Below are positions 54,983 to 64,000 of a stretch of 64,000 bases of DNA, piece by piece (position 1 is the first letter of the stretch; each line of letters starts with the position of its first letter). Source of the DNA: Halieaceae bacterium (GTDB taxonomy: Bacteria > Pseudomonadota > Gammaproteobacteria > Pseudomonadales > Halieaceae). A program made the position numbers and the translations under genes. The notes below the pieces were generated by a model. It searched no databases. It had not been told where the DNA came from and saw only the letters and a program-made list of their open reading frames with translations. The stretch lies in the NCBI GenBank assembly GCA_026710905.1, contig JAPOQD010000125.1:29643-93642 (forward strand), read 5' to 3'.

Positions 54983-56353
54983 ATGACTACTGACAAGATC
55001 GTCCGCGTGGCCAATGCCCAGGGTTTCTGGGGCGACAGTCTGCTGGGCCCCCTGCGCCTGGTCGAGGAAGGCCCGGTGGAGTACCTTACCTTTGATTACC
55101 TGGCCGAAATCACCATGAGTATCATGCAGAAGCAGAAGATGAAAGATCCCTCTGCAGGCTACGCCAGAGACTTTGTAAGCATGCTGGGCAAGATACTGCC
55201 TGCCTGCAAGGCCAAGGGCATCAAGGTGATAGCCAATGCCGGTGGGGTCAATCCCCAGGCCTGTATGGACGCCATCGAGGCCGTCATGCAACAGACGGGC
55301 ATGGCTGGCATGACCCTGGCCATAGTAGAGGGAGACGATATCCTCGGTGATATCGATGAACTGGTGGCGTCGGGAGAGAGCTTCGCCAATCTGGATAGCG
55401 GCGAGCCACTTTCTACTGTACGCGAGCGCGTAACCAGCGCCAATGTCTATATAGGAGCAGCGCCCATTGTCGAGGCGCTTGAGCAAGGCGCCGATATTAT
55501 CGTCACTGGCCGCGCCTCAGACCCCTCTCTGGTGCTGGCCCCGCTGATCTACGAGTTCGGCTGGTCCATGCAGGACTACGACAAAATGGCAGCCGGCACC
55601 GTGATGGGTCATATCGTCGAATGCGGCCCCCAGTGTACCGGCGGCAACTACAGCAGCTGGCGACAGGTGGAGGATTTTGCGAAGATCGGTTATCCCATCG
55701 TCGAGGCCAGTGCCGACGGTTCGTTTGTCATTACCAAACACGAAGGCACCGGCGGCCTGGTGTCCGTCGAAACCGTGACTTCTCAGGTACTCTATGAACT
55801 GGGCGACCCGAAGAACTACCTGAGCCCCGACTGTATTGCCGACTTCACCACCATCCAGATGGAACAGGCGGGCGACAACCGGGTTGCGATATCCGGCATC
55901 AAGGGCCGCCCCCCTACCCCCAGCTACAAGGTGTCCATGTCCTACGCCAACGGCTACAAGATCCTCGGCACCTTATGTATTTCTGGCCCAGATGCCGAGG
56001 AGAAAGCCCATGTCCTCGCTGACATGGTGTGGCAACGCACGGCAATGCACGGTTATGACATCCCTGAGGCAGACCGCTTCCTGGAGCTGTTTGGCACCAG
56101 TGTACTGTACAAAGGCCTGGTGCCCGCCCCCGAACAACCGGCGGAGATCATGATGCGTATCGGCGCAAGAGGTGACGATGCGAAGGCCCTCAACAGCATG
56201 GGAACCGAACTGGCTCCGCTGATAACCTCAGGTCCGCCCGGGGTCACCGGATTTGCAGGGGGACGTCCCCGGGCTGCGGAAGTGGTGGGCTACTGGCCTG
56301 CACTGATCGACAAAACCAAAATCAACACCCATGTAACAGTGAAGGAGCTTTGA
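54983..56353 (+). CDS. DUF1446 / acyclic terpene utilization AtuA family protein
   Basis: 456 residues. Signatures: GFWGDSLLGPLRLVEEGPVEYLTFDYLAE at the N-terminus, ANAGGVNPQACMDAIEAV near 85, IVTGRASDPSLVLAPLIYEFGW, HIVECGPQCTGGNYSSW, ITKHEGTGGLVSVETVTSQVLYE and the glycine-rich TSGPPGVTGFAGGRP near the end. AtuA is needed for growth on citronellol/geraniol in Pseudomonas, but the reaction is unknown. The ATG follows GAGGAG by seven bases. It is followed one base later by a small partner gene. Confidence 0.9.
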   Translation: MTTDKIVRVANAQGFWGDSLLGPLRLVEEGPVEYLTFDYLAEITMSIMQKQKMKDPSAGYARDFVSMLGKILPACKAKGIKVIANAGGVNPQACMDAIEAVMQQTGMAGMTLAIVEGDDILGDIDELVASGESFANLDSGEPLSTVRERVTSANVYIGAAPIVEALEQGADIIVTGRASDPSLVLAPLIYEFGWSMQDYDKMAAGTVMGHIVECGPQCTGGNYSSWRQVEDFAKIGYPIVEASADGSFVITKHEGTGGLVSVETVTSQVLYELGDPKNYLSPDCIADFTTIQMEQAGDNRVAISGIKGRPPTPSYKVSMSYANGYKILGTLCISGPDAEEKAHVLADMVWQRTAMHGYDIPEADRFLELFGTSVLYKGLVPAPEQPAEIMMRIGARGDDAKALNSMGTELAPLITSGPPGVTGFAGGRPRAAEVVGYWPALIDKTKINTHVTVKEL

Positions 56354-56354
56354 G

Positions 56355-56687
56355 ATGGCGAGAGTACAACTGGCGGAAATCGCCATCGCCCGTTCCGGCG
56401 ACAAGGGCGACAGCAGTAATATCGGGGTAATGGCGAAGTCCGCCGCCCTGTACACCTTCCTCGAACAAACCCTGACGGCCGCTGTGGTGAAGGACTTTTT
56501 CAAGGAGATCTGTTTCGGGAAGGTCACCCGCTATGAGTTGCCCAATCTGAATGCCCTGAACTTCATTCTTGAAGACTCCCTGGGGGGAGGAGGCACGGAA
56601 ACTCTGATCACCGACGCCCAGGGCAAGGTGCACGGGCCGGGGTTGTTGCACTTGGCGTTGGACGTACCGGACGAACTGCTACTCTGA
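56355..56687 (+). CDS. Small AtuA-associated protein (C-terminal domain of DUF1446 proteins as a separate gene)
   Basis: 110 residues beginning LAEIAIARSGDKGDSSNIGV and containing GKVTRYELPNLNALNFILEDSLGGGG. In many bacteria this domain is fused to the C-terminus of AtuA-like proteins; here it is a separate chain, starting one base after the AtuA stop. It probably forms a complex with it. Confidence 0.85.
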   Translation: MARVQLAEIAIARSGDKGDSSNIGVMAKSAALYTFLEQTLTAAVVKDFFKEICFGKVTRYELPNLNALNFILEDSLGGGGTETLITDAQGKVHGPGLLHLALDVPDELLL

Positions 56688-56694
56688 TCGTTCG

Positions 56695-57696
56695 ATGCAA
56701 ACCTGCGACGGACACAAGTCTCATGGCTCAGACGTGCTTGAAGCGTTACGCGAACGCGCGCGGGCGGCCCGCAAGCGAATCCTGTTCCCTGAACAGTCTG
56801 ACCCAAGAGTACAGGATGCAATCAGAGCGATTGCCGGCGAGGCAATCTGCCAACCGGTCATTTTTAAGCCGGGGCCAGCGGACAGACACTGTGAGATTTT
56901 CTCGGATCGGAAGGATGCCAGTGACTGGTTTGAGCGCGCGGCTGAATCATACGCAACCAGAATGGCGGAAAAGGGCTTCAGTCGGGACGATGCCAGGAAA
57001 CAGCTCAATGATCCTCTTTTGCTCGCTACAGTACTCGTCAAGGTTGGCTATGTCGACTCGGGTGTGGCAGGTTCCCTGGCAACAACCGCCGACGTACTGC
57101 GGGCCTGCCTGAGAGGCATAGGCCTGGGACAAGGCTCAAAGCTTATCTCCAGCATTTTTCTGATCGACCACCATTATCGCTTGATGACATTTGCCGATTG
57201 CGCCGTAAATCCCACTCCCGACCCGGGGCAACTGGCGCAGATCGCAATTGACAGTGCCTCCACACATCGGATTCTCACAGGCCATGAACCCAGGGTGGCC
57301 CTCCTCTCCTTCTCCACCCATGGGTCGGCAAAACACGATAATGTCGACAAGGTTCTCGCAGCCTTGCAAATTGTCAAGGAACGCGGCCCTGGGCTGAAGG
57401 TGTGCGGTGAGTTACAGGCGGATGCAGCTCTGATTCCGGAAGTTGGAGCAAGGAAAGCCAGAGAATCCGAGGTAGCCGGCAATGCCAATGTACTGATCTT
57501 CCCGGACCTGAACTCAGGAAATATTGCGTACAAGATCACCGAACATCTGGGCGGCGCCCATGCCATTGGACCCATCCTGCAGGGCCTGGATAAACCCTGG
57601 ATAGACCTGTCCAGGGGTTGCAAGGCTCAAGACATAGTAAATGCCGCGGTTATTTCCTCTGTGCTTGCTGTTTCAGGAACCCGGAACCCGATGTAA
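56695..57696 (+). CDS. Phosphate acetyl/butyryl-transferase family protein (Pta-like)
   Basis: 333 residues, the short single-domain type. RILFPEQSDPRVQDAI at the N-terminus, STHGSAKHDNVDKV, CGELQADAALIPEV, VLIFPDLNSGNIAYKITEHLGGA and GPILQGLDKPWIDLSRGC are the phosphotransacetylase signatures. It exchanges CoA for phosphate on an acyl group. No acetate kinase gene is in the neighbourhood; instead an APH-like kinase follows, so its acyl substrate may belong to this cluster. Confidence 0.9.
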   Translation: MQTCDGHKSHGSDVLEALRERARAARKRILFPEQSDPRVQDAIRAIAGEAICQPVIFKPGPADRHCEIFSDRKDASDWFERAAESYATRMAEKGFSRDDARKQLNDPLLLATVLVKVGYVDSGVAGSLATTADVLRACLRGIGLGQGSKLISSIFLIDHHYRLMTFADCAVNPTPDPGQLAQIAIDSASTHRILTGHEPRVALLSFSTHGSAKHDNVDKVLAALQIVKERGPGLKVCGELQADAALIPEVGARKARESEVAGNANVLIFPDLNSGNIAYKITEHLGGAHAIGPILQGLDKPWIDLSRGCKAQDIVNAAVISSVLAVSGTRNPM

Positions 57697-57798
57697 GATA
57701 GCGGAGTTTTTCCGCGTACTACTTTCGCCTCTAGCCTCTAGCAACCGGTCGGCCTTGGCCACATTGAAAATCATCAGGTTTACGGAGGTCCAACCAGC

Positions 57799-57957
57799 AT
57801 GAGTGATAGACAGAACATTACAATCATCGGGGCAGGAATGGCGGGTCTGTCCGCTGCTTACCACCTGCAAAAGCGTGGCTTTTCAACGACAGTTTTTGAA
57901 AAAGTCAGCATGTCGGGGGGGCATTCCGCCCTTTCCAAATTAGAGCACGCGCTATAG
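57799..57957 (+). pseudogene. N-terminal fragment of an FAD-dependent amine-oxidase/desaturase-like enzyme
   Basis: 53 codons: ITIIGAGMAGLSAAYHLQKR is a complete FAD-binding beta-alpha-beta motif, followed by GFSTTVFEKVSMSGGHS, then ALSKLEHAL and a TAG. The family has 400-500 residues, so all but the first Rossmann unit is missing. GGAGG precedes the ATG, so a short peptide may still be made. The next gene begins one base after its stop. Confidence 0.75.
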
Positions 57958-57958
57958 A

Positions 57959-59485
57959 ATGGAGCCGCCTTGTGGAACAATCAGATCAGTGCTTATGGAA
58001 GAACGTTCTCTCCACTACCTGAAATCGGTGGTTGACATCCTGCAGCGCCTGTCAGTAGAGGTGAAACTTCGGGACGAACATTCCACGGACTTGATGGCTG
58101 CCCGCCGGCTATTGGACTATTTGCAAATTGAGACTGTAATAGCTCCCGGGGCCGCTGAAAAGTATCTCGACGAGGTCCGTCGTCTTCTGGCAGAAGTAGA
58201 TCAAACTCTAACCGCGGAGGTAGTTGGAGGGGAAAGCGAAAACTCCGAAAGTATTCGAGAGATCGGGGCTCAACTGCAGAAACTTGCCGATAAGCCGGAT
58301 CCCAAGCAGTTTGAAACCTTCCTGGCACTCACTGCAAAGCTTCAGAAATTTTTGACGCAAAGCGGCGTATCATCTGCTGGCGCTCTGGCGCAATCCCTGA
58401 TGCGAGCCGATTCCGAATATGCCCAAACCCTGTTTTCGTCCGGCCTGGAGTTAGCGAAAAAAGCGGAAACCGACAACAAGAGCGGCGCGACAAATCAATT
58501 GAGCTATGATGAAACAGCCTTGCTGAATTTCATCGTGGACCAGTTTCCAGGAAACGAAGGCGCTGAAATCGAGAACAGCGGGTTCATACCTGGCGGACAG
58601 TCAAAATTCACCCTAAGCATTGATTTATCCGGTGTAAAAACCCTACCGCGCAACCTTATCCTGCGCAGTGACGCCAGTGGCAGGTTCAGCGGGGCCAGCG
58701 TGGGATATGAATACCGCCTGTTAAAGATTCTTTACGATCGGGGAGTACGCGTCCCCAAACCACTCGCTTTAGAGGAAACCGGCGCCATTTTTGGCGCTCC
58801 TTTTATGCTTTCGGAAAGAGCATCTGGAGCAACAATTGGCCACATGTTCAATCTGCCGGCGCAGGACAAGGCAACGCTCATCGATGTGGCAAGGAATCTG
58901 GCGACAATACATAAAATTGCTCCAGGGGAGTTTGGAGATTCCATCGATAATGCCAAAGCGCCTACCAGTGATAAATTCCTGTCATGGCTGGAGTTGGGCC
59001 AGCGGGATTTGGCTCAAACCGATAGACAATCCGCCACTTTTGAACTTGCTTTCTCCTGGTTGAAAGAGCATGCGAAAATGAATGACCGGGCGCCTAGAGT
59101 GCTGGTGCATGGTGATTATGGGCTGAACAATTTGCTGATCGAAGACAGCAGGGTCATGGCGATCCTGGACTGGGAATTCGCCCATATGGGAAATCCCGCT
59201 TATGACCTGGGATATTTCTATTTTATGGCGAGGGCGTTGGGCTCCTGGGAACTTTTCCTTGAAGCCTACCAAAATAGCGGCATACCGCTGCCGGATGAAG
59301 ATCAGCTGAACTACAGCATTCTGTTCGGGGCTACCCGGCTGGGTGTGCAATGCGCCCAGGCAACCAGCGCGTTTAATGCCCGCTTGATTGGTGGTTCGGA
59401 CGCAGCCCGGGTCGTAAGCCACCAATACTTCAATGAGTCGATTTTACGAATCTCGGAAGCAATGGAACTTGTTCATCAGTCCTGA
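57959..59485 (+). CDS. Phosphotransferase (APH/ACAD11-like kinase) with an N-terminal helical domain
   Basis: 508 residues. Residues ~1-190 form a mainly helical region with no family I recognise. From ~200 there is a kinase-like fold: ILRSDASGRFSGASVGYEYRLL (nucleotide lobe), PFMLSERASGATIG, catalytic loop HGDYGLNNLL (His384) and metal site DWEFAHMGNPAYDLGYF (Asp404). Relatives of this type occur beside acyl-CoA dehydrogenases; LvaA and ACAD11 phosphorylate hydroxyacyl-CoAs. An inner ATG at 57995 is an alternative start. The product is presumably cytoplasmic. Confidence 0.85.
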   Translation: MEPPCGTIRSVLMEERSLHYLKSVVDILQRLSVEVKLRDEHSTDLMAARRLLDYLQIETVIAPGAAEKYLDEVRRLLAEVDQTLTAEVVGGESENSESIREIGAQLQKLADKPDPKQFETFLALTAKLQKFLTQSGVSSAGALAQSLMRADSEYAQTLFSSGLELAKKAETDNKSGATNQLSYDETALLNFIVDQFPGNEGAEIENSGFIPGGQSKFTLSIDLSGVKTLPRNLILRSDASGRFSGASVGYEYRLLKILYDRGVRVPKPLALEETGAIFGAPFMLSERASGATIGHMFNLPAQDKATLIDVARNLATIHKIAPGEFGDSIDNAKAPTSDKFLSWLELGQRDLAQTDRQSATFELAFSWLKEHAKMNDRAPRVLVHGDYGLNNLLIEDSRVMAILDWEFAHMGNPAYDLGYFYFMARALGSWELFLEAYQNSGIPLPDEDQLNYSILFGATRLGVQCAQATSAFNARLIGGSDAARVVSHQYFNESILRISEAMELVHQS

Positions 59486-59520
59486 TGGCTTTGAAGTAAT
59501 GAAGCAATACAACCCAATTC

Positions 59521-60507
59521 ATGGAGATCAAAGTAATGACAGTTACAAATGACGACATGCCACATCCGGTCCCGCCGAGTGCCTACTTGCGTTACAAGGA
59601 AAATTGGTTTTTCCTGATTTTTGATCGGGACAATGGAATATTTGGGGCAATCCATATTGTCAGCGAGCCCATATTTGAACGTATTACTTTTGCTTGCCAC
59701 TTCAGTGTTCAAGGTCAGTCAATCAAGTATGGCAGCCAAATCGATTTTCCTGAAAATTTTGCCTTCTCCCCAGAGCTGGGTGACGATCACTTCACCATTA
59801 GATTTGTCAAGGCGCACGAGCAAATTGACCTTTCCCTGCACAACGATGATTTAGACCTCGATGTCAGCTTCACAAACCGCGGCCCACTGTTTAATTTCGA
59901 TGATTTTGATTCGGCAAACCCGGATAAAGTGCCACTCAAGGAAGTGATGGGTATCGCCACCAATCAACAACATGTGCACCAGCAACAGGGTATGCTGGTT
60001 CGCGGGAACATGTCGCTAAAAACCGATGGTACAACACAACATTTTTCCATCGACACGCTGGGATATCGCGATCACTCGCGCAGTATTCGTTCAGACAATC
60101 TGGTGCTTGAGCATATATGGACTGGCTTGCATTTTCCCAATCATATATTTGGCGTAATGACTGTCACCAGTTCACTTCGGCCCCACCAACCTACTCACTG
60201 TGGCTATGTATATGATGAAGAACACGGTCTGCGAGCGCTTGGCGACATTGAGTTCGAAGGCAAGGGAGAGGGGCCGGATGATCAGCCGGCAGACCTTACA
60301 TTGCACGTAACCGACATAAACGGTCGTTGTTTCACTCTTATTGCCGATTTGAGCAAGCGCTTTGCCAGCGTTCCCCTGCAATCTGAAAAACCGGGGCCCA
60401 CACCATTTGTCTATGACATTGTCGAGAATTTCGCCCCACTGAAGATGTACGAGACTGATGAAGCTGGTATAGGCCTTGTGGAAATTGGCAAGAGGGTACG
60501 AAAGTAA
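59521..60507 (+). CDS. Hypothetical protein, CrtC/DUF7064-like beta-rich fold
   Basis: 328 residues, no signal peptide. Two beta-rich halves: N-terminal (SAYLRYKENWFFLIFDRDNG) and C-terminal with LGYRDHSRSIR and HIWTGLHFPNHIFGVM, resembling the hydroxyneurosporene-synthase-like proteins often found beside APH-like kinases. A lipid or terpenoid-binding or hydrating role is inferred from that likeness only. Follows the kinase by 35 bp. Confidence 0.6.
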   Translation: MEIKVMTVTNDDMPHPVPPSAYLRYKENWFFLIFDRDNGIFGAIHIVSEPIFERITFACHFSVQGQSIKYGSQIDFPENFAFSPELGDDHFTIRFVKAHEQIDLSLHNDDLDLDVSFTNRGPLFNFDDFDSANPDKVPLKEVMGIATNQQHVHQQQGMLVRGNMSLKTDGTTQHFSIDTLGYRDHSRSIRSDNLVLEHIWTGLHFPNHIFGVMTVTSSLRPHQPTHCGYVYDEEHGLRALGDIEFEGKGEGPDDQPADLTLHVTDINGRCFTLIADLSKRFASVPLQSEKPGPTPFVYDIVENFAPLKMYETDEAGIGLVEIGKRVRK

Positions 60508-60609
60508 GTGGTCGCCAAGGAGGCACTTCTTTCCCTTGGTCACCCAGATAAGGAGGCCTCAAGCGACCTGGAGTTATATGTGGGTTAGCTCACCGGTCAC
60601 ATCCACAGC

Positions 60610-60640
60610 GCCGCCGCTGGCCGCGCGCGGCTTTCTTTTC
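60610..60640 (+). terminator. Possible intrinsic terminator after the accessory cluster
   Basis: GCCGC and GCGGC can pair around a GC-rich 12-base loop and are followed by TTTCTTTTCTGT. The stem is short, so the call is tentative. It lies 100 bp past the CrtC-like gene and before the convergent asd. Confidence 0.35.
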
Positions 60641-60665
60641 TGTCCTGAAACGCAGACCAGCAAGT

Positions 60666-61691
60666 CTATTTCAGATACTCACTCGCCAGACATTCGGCAA
60701 TCTGCACGGTGTTGAGCGCGGCGCCTTTTCTGACGTTGTCAGCCACTACCCAAAGGTTCAATCCGCGGGGGTGAGAAATATCCTCACGGATACGCCCGAC
60801 AAACACCTGATCCTGTCCCGCCGATTCGGTCACAGCAGTCGGATAGCCGCCGTCGGCGTGCTCATCCATCACACAAATCCCCGGCGCCTGGCTGAGTAGT
60901 TCGCGGGCCTGTCTGGCGCTGATTTTTTCCCTGGTTTCAATATGAACCGCCTCGGAGTGGCCATAAAATACCGGGATGCGCACGCAGGTGGGATTGACCT
61001 GAATATCGTCATCAGCAAATATCTTTTGGGTCTCCCATACCATCTTCATTTCTTCCCTGGTGTAGCCGTTATCCTGAAAGGCGTCGATATGCGGCAGCGC
61101 GTTAAAGGCGATCTGCCGGGGATAAACCTCGCACTCGAACGATTGGCCATTGAGCAGCCGTGCGGTCTGGCCCGCAAGTTCCTCCATCGCGGCCCGGCCC
61201 GTTCCGGACACCGCCTGGTAGGTAGCCACGTTGATGCGCGCAATGCCCACGGCATCGTAGAGTGGCTTCAGCGCCACCACCATCTGAATAGTGGAGCAAT
61301 TGGGATTGGCGACCAGGTTGTGGCTGGTGTAACCGGAAAGGGCCTGGGGGTTTACTTCCGGCACCACCAGGGGAATATCCTGCTGCAGTCGGAAATGCGA
61401 GGTATTGTCGATGACCAGGCAACCGGCCTCCGTGGCCCTCGGGGCGTGTTCCGCGGAAACGCCGCCACCGGCGGAAAAAAGGCCGAGTTGCGCCTGGGAG
61501 AAATCAAATTCCGCCAACTCCCGCACCCGAATCGATTTTCCGCGAAATGACACAGTCTTTCCCGCCGAGCGAGAACTGGCCAGGGGATAGAGGGCGCCAA
61601 CCGGAAACTCCCGCTGCTCCAGTATGGAGATCAAGGCCTCACCCACGGCGCCGGTTGCCCCCACCACCGCGACATCATAGCTGTTACTCAT
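60666..61691 (-). CDS. asd: Aspartate-semialdehyde dehydrogenase
   Basis: 341 residues. [12 protein letters not shown] opens the NADP fold; catalytic Cys132 in [24 protein letters not shown]; the late HSEAVHIET carries the active-site His. This member keeps the cysteine, so it is a real enzyme and not the Usg-type paralogue. Its start overlaps the leuB stop by eight bases, forming the leuC-leuD-leuB-asd operon. Confidence 0.95.
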   Translation of the reverse strand: MSNSYDVAVVGATGAVGEALISILEQREFPVGALYPLASSRSAGKTVSFRGKSIRVRELAEFDFSQAQLGLFSAGGGVSAEHAPRATEAGCLVIDNTSHFRLQQDIPLVVPEVNPQALSGYTSHNLVANPNCSTIQMVVALKPLYDAVGIARINVATYQAVSGTGRAAMEELAGQTARLLNGQSFECEVYPRQIAFNALPHIDAFQDNGYTREEMKMVWETQKIFADDDIQVNPTCVRIPVFYGHSEAVHIETREKISARQARELLSQAPGICVMDEHADGGYPTAVTESAGQDQVFVGRIREDISHPRGLNLWVVADNVRKGAALNTVQIAECLASEYLK

Positions 61692-62766
61692 TGTTCAATT
61701 CCTCAACAACCGCAGCGCCCATATCCCGGGTATCCACCAGGCTGCAACCGGCTTCATGAATATCGGCGGTGCGCAAACCCTGCTCCAGGACCCGCCCCAC
61801 AGCCTTCTCGACCGCGCCGGCAGCGGCTTCCTGCCCCAATGAATGACGTAACATCATCGCCACTGACAGGATGGCGGCCAGGGGGTTGGCCTTGCCCTGC
61901 CCGGCGATATCCGGCGCCGAACCGTGAATAGGTTCATACATGCCGCGGCCGGCAGCATCCAGCGATGCCGAAGGCAGCATGCCGATCGAACCGGTCAGCA
62001 TGGCCGACTGGTCGGAAAGAATGTCGCCAAACATGTTGCCGGTTACCAGCACATCGAATTGCCTGGGGTCCCGCACCAGTTGCATGGCGGCATTGTCCAC
62101 GTACATGTGGACAAGCTCCACCTGCGGGTACTCCGCTGCCAGACGCTGCATGACTTGCCGCCACAACAGCGTAACTTCCAGCACATTGGACTTGTCAACC
62201 GAGCACAGGCGGCCATTGCGCCCGGCGGCGGCGGCAAAGGCCACACGCCCGATGCGCTCTATTTCCGACTCACGGTAGACGTAGGTGTTATAGCCTTCCC
62301 GCTCGCCGCTCTCCAATTCCCGAATGCCGCGCGGCTGGCCAAAATAGATGCCCCCGGTCAATTCCCGAACAATCAGAATATCCAGCCCGGAAACCACTTC
62401 TTCCCTGAGGCTGGAGGCGCCGGCCAGTTGTGGATAAAGCCGCACCGGGCGCAGGTTAGCAAACAATTGCAAGCCCGAACGAAGCTGCAACAGGCCTTTT
62501 TCGGGGCGCAACGCCGGCTCCACCTCATCCCATTTTGGACCGCCGACAGCACCCAGCAGAATAGCGGCGGAAGCGCGGGCCTTGCGCAGGGTTTCAGAGG
62601 GTAAGGGCTCTCCGCAGGCATCGAGCGCTGCCCCTCCCAGCAATCCCTCTTCCAGTTCGATGTCCAGAACGAAGCGTTCGGCTATCTTCAACAGGACACG
62701 GCGCGCCTCGGCCATAATTTCCGGCCCGATGTAATCACCCGGCAGGATCAGAACGGTACTGCTCAT
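61684..62766 (-). CDS. leuB: 3-isopropylmalate dehydrogenase
   Basis: 360 residues of the beta-decarboxylating dehydrogenase family: [41 protein letters not shown] substrate arginines, [28 protein letters not shown] and [14 protein letters not shown] metal aspartates. Converts 3-isopropylmalate to 2-ketoisocaproate in leucine synthesis. Two bases separate it from leuD. Confidence 0.97.
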   Translation of the reverse strand: MSSTVLILPGDYIGPEIMAEARRVLLKIAERFVLDIELEEGLLGGAALDACGEPLPSETLRKARASAAILLGAVGGPKWDEVEPALRPEKGLLQLRSGLQLFANLRPVRLYPQLAGASSLREEVVSGLDILIVRELTGGIYFGQPRGIRELESGEREGYNTYVYRESEIERIGRVAFAAAAGRNGRLCSVDKSNVLEVTLLWRQVMQRLAAEYPQVELVHMYVDNAAMQLVRDPRQFDVLVTGNMFGDILSDQSAMLTGSIGMLPSASLDAAGRGMYEPIHGSAPDIAGQGKANPLAAILSVAMMLRHSLGQEAAAGAVEKAVGRVLEQGLRTADIHEAGCSLVDTRDMGAAVVEELNNE

Positions 62767-62768
62767 GG

Positions 62769-63422
62769 CTACACCCCGCCGCTCTGCTCAAACAACCAGG
62801 GCGACTGCTTGCGCCAACGCTGTTCATAAGCACGGATGGCCCCTGCCTGTTCCAGGGTAACGCCAATATCATCCAGACCCTTGAGCAGGCACTGGCGCCG
62901 GAAAGGGTCAACCTCGAAAGCCAGTTCCCTGCCGTCCGGACAGGTGATCTTCAAAGCCTGCAGGTCAACCAGCAGTTCATAGCCCTGGTTGGCGTACATC
63001 TGCTCGAACAACTGCTGCACCACCGCTTCCGGCAAGGTAACGGGAAGCAGGCCATTCTTGAAACAGTTGTTGTAAAAGATGTCGGCGAAACTGGGCGCGA
63101 TAACGCAGCGAAAGCCGTAATCATCCAGCGCCCAGGGGGCGTGTTCCCGGCTTGAACCGCAACCAAAGTTTTTCCTTGTCAAAAGGATGGACGCACCACG
63201 GTAGCGTTCCTGGTTGAGCGGAAATTCGCTGTTCACCGGCCTGGCGCTGCAATCCTGGCCCGGCTGGCCCTCATCGAGATAGCGCAGGGAGTCAAACAGA
63301 TTCGGGCCGAAACCCGTGCGCTGGATCGATTTCAAAAACTGCTTGGGTATGATCGTGTCGGTATCGACATTGGCCCGATCCATGGGCGCCACCAGGCCTT
63401 TCACCTCGGTAAACGCTTTCAT
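62769..63422 (-). CDS. leuD: 3-isopropylmalate dehydratase small subunit
   Basis: 217 residues. [20 protein letters not shown] and [19 protein letters not shown] are the swivel-domain signatures. Pairs with LeuC to isomerise 2- to 3-isopropylmalate. Overlaps the leuC stop by ATGA. Confidence 0.97.
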   Translation of the reverse strand: MKAFTEVKGLVAPMDRANVDTDTIIPKQFLKSIQRTGFGPNLFDSLRYLDEGQPGQDCSARPVNSEFPLNQERYRGASILLTRKNFGCGSSREHAPWALDDYGFRCVIAPSFADIFYNNCFKNGLLPVTLPEAVVQQLFEQMYANQGYELLVDLQALKITCPDGRELAFEVDPFRRQCLLKGLDDIGVTLEQAGAIRAYEQRWRKQSPWLFEQSGGV

Positions 63423-64000
63423 GTCACATACTCCCAGTCGCGCACATCGACAAAGTGGCCACGCACCGCGGCGGCTGCGGCCATGGCCGGGCTGACCAGG
63501 TGGGTGCGGCCGCCAAAGCCCTGGCGCCCTTCAAAATTTCGATTGGAGGTGGAGGCGCAATGCTCGCCGGGACCCAGTTTATCGGCATTCATCGCCAGGC
63601 ACATGGAGCAGCCGGGCTCCCGCCACTCCATACCCGCGGCGATGAAGACATCATCCAGCCCCTCGGCCTCGGCCTGTAGCTTGACCGCGCCGGAACCGGG
63701 CACCACCAGCGCCTGATTGATGCTGCCGGCAACGCTGTGGCCTTTCACTACGGCGGCGACTGCGCGCAAATCTTCAATACGCGAGTTGGTGCAGGATCCG
63801 ATAAACACTTTTTGCAGGCGAATATCGGTGATCGGCATACCTCCTTCGAGGCCCATGTATTGCAGTGCTCGCTCAGCAGACCTGCGCCGGCCACTGTCTT
63901 CGATACTGGCGGGGTCCGGGATGCGGCCGGCGGTGGGGAGGACCCTCTCCCGGGGAGGGGCCCCGGGGACCTGGGGGTTGGTTTTCTCGCCGCGCCACTC
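63419..64000 (-). CDS. leuC: 3-isopropylmalate dehydratase large subunit, C-terminal part (5' end beyond the window)
   Basis: The frame is open to the window edge (194 codons). [14 protein letters not shown] and GCSMCLAMN carry the three cysteines of the 4Fe-4S cluster, and NRNFEGRQG and [13 protein letters not shown] follow, ending in WEYVT. Near the edge the expected TWGTNPGQV region reads [16 protein letters not shown], about ten extra residues encoded by an extreme GC tract (63940-63980), so the sequence there is unusual. Confidence 0.9.
   Translation of the reverse strand, partial: EWRGEKTNPQVPGAPPRERVLPTAGRIPDPASIEDSGRRRSAERALQYMGLEGGMPITDIRLQKVFIGSCTNSRIEDLRAVAAVVKGHSVAGSINQALVVPGSGAVKLQAEAEGLDDVFIAAGMEWREPGCSMCLAMNADKLGPGEHCASTSNRNFEGRQGFGGRTHLVSPAMAAAAAVRGHFVDVRDWEYVT

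Noticed and set aside
1..64000. tRNA, rRNA, CRISPR arrays, transposases, phage genes
   Set aside because: I looked for cloverleaf-like T-loops, spaced repeats and DDE/integrase motifs and found none convincing.

Overview
The window is about 64 kb of moderately GC-rich DNA from what looks like a marine gammaproteobacterium. It carries ApbE and an NqrF remnant, Mfd next to a CsiV-like protein and a long GAPDH, FimV-TruA and Asd-LeuB-LeuD-LeuC, which are gene neighbourhoods known from Pseudomonas. The alginate genes and terpene/acyl-CoA genes recall marine Cellvibrionales/Halieaceae-type bacteria. That placement is inference. No rRNA, tRNA, CRISPR array or insertion sequence was seen.

Layout. 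(1) 1-2090: a LolC-type permease cut by the window edge, apbE, and an eroded nqrF 3' end. (2) 2175-9743: Entner-Doudoroff module, with hexR divergent from zwf-pgl-edd-eda and two HexR-like operators between them, then a convergent pair of GAPDH genes, one of which lacks the catalytic cysteine. (3) 9831-20116: a tight alginate operon on the minus strand: TonB receptor, GntR regulator, PL6 lyase, PL17 lyase, MFS transporter, DEH reductase. (4) 20645-29040: a visibly AT-richer hexuronate/mannonate island (LacI regulator, ManD-type dehydratase, Gfo/Idh/MocA oxidoreductase, sodium:solute symporter, second TonB receptor). It is flanked by ~430-bp direct repeats made of receptor promoter DNA plus the 3' end of an SDR gene; the SDR is intact on the right and a pseudogene on the left. 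(5) 29260-36361: SDR, acyl-CoA dehydrogenase remnant, acyl-CoA ligase, ACC deaminase, a lipoprotein of the penicillin acylase family, a small conserved protein. (6) 36612-44925: MTI phosphorylase, CsiV-like protein, mfd, long GAPDH, ugd. (7) 44965-49000: hydrolase, a small secreted peptide, a third TonB receptor, a cold-shock protein. (8) 49189-51724: truA and fimV separated by a 159-bp palindromic element. (9) 52010-60507: accessory fatty/terpenoid acid cluster (ACAD, TetR, broken norF-like gene, AtuA-like pair, phosphotransacylase, FAD-enzyme fragment, APH-like kinase, CrtC-like protein), lying between fimV and asd. (10) 60666-64000: asd, leuB, leuD and partial leuC.

How the parts fit: alginate is cleaved by PL6 and PL17 to monomers (DEH), which the SDR reduces to 2-keto-3-deoxygluconate (KDG). 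ManD would also make KDG, from mannonate. KDG enters the Entner-Doudoroff route encoded nearby by eda, and glyceraldehyde 3-phosphate passes to GAPDH. No KDG kinase is visible in the window. The best leads are the cysteine-less GAPDH partner, the repeat-flanked sugar-acid island with a shared receptor promoter, apparent non-AUG starts of PL6 and LolC, the palindrome between fimV and truA, and the kinase/ACAD/AtuA cluster.
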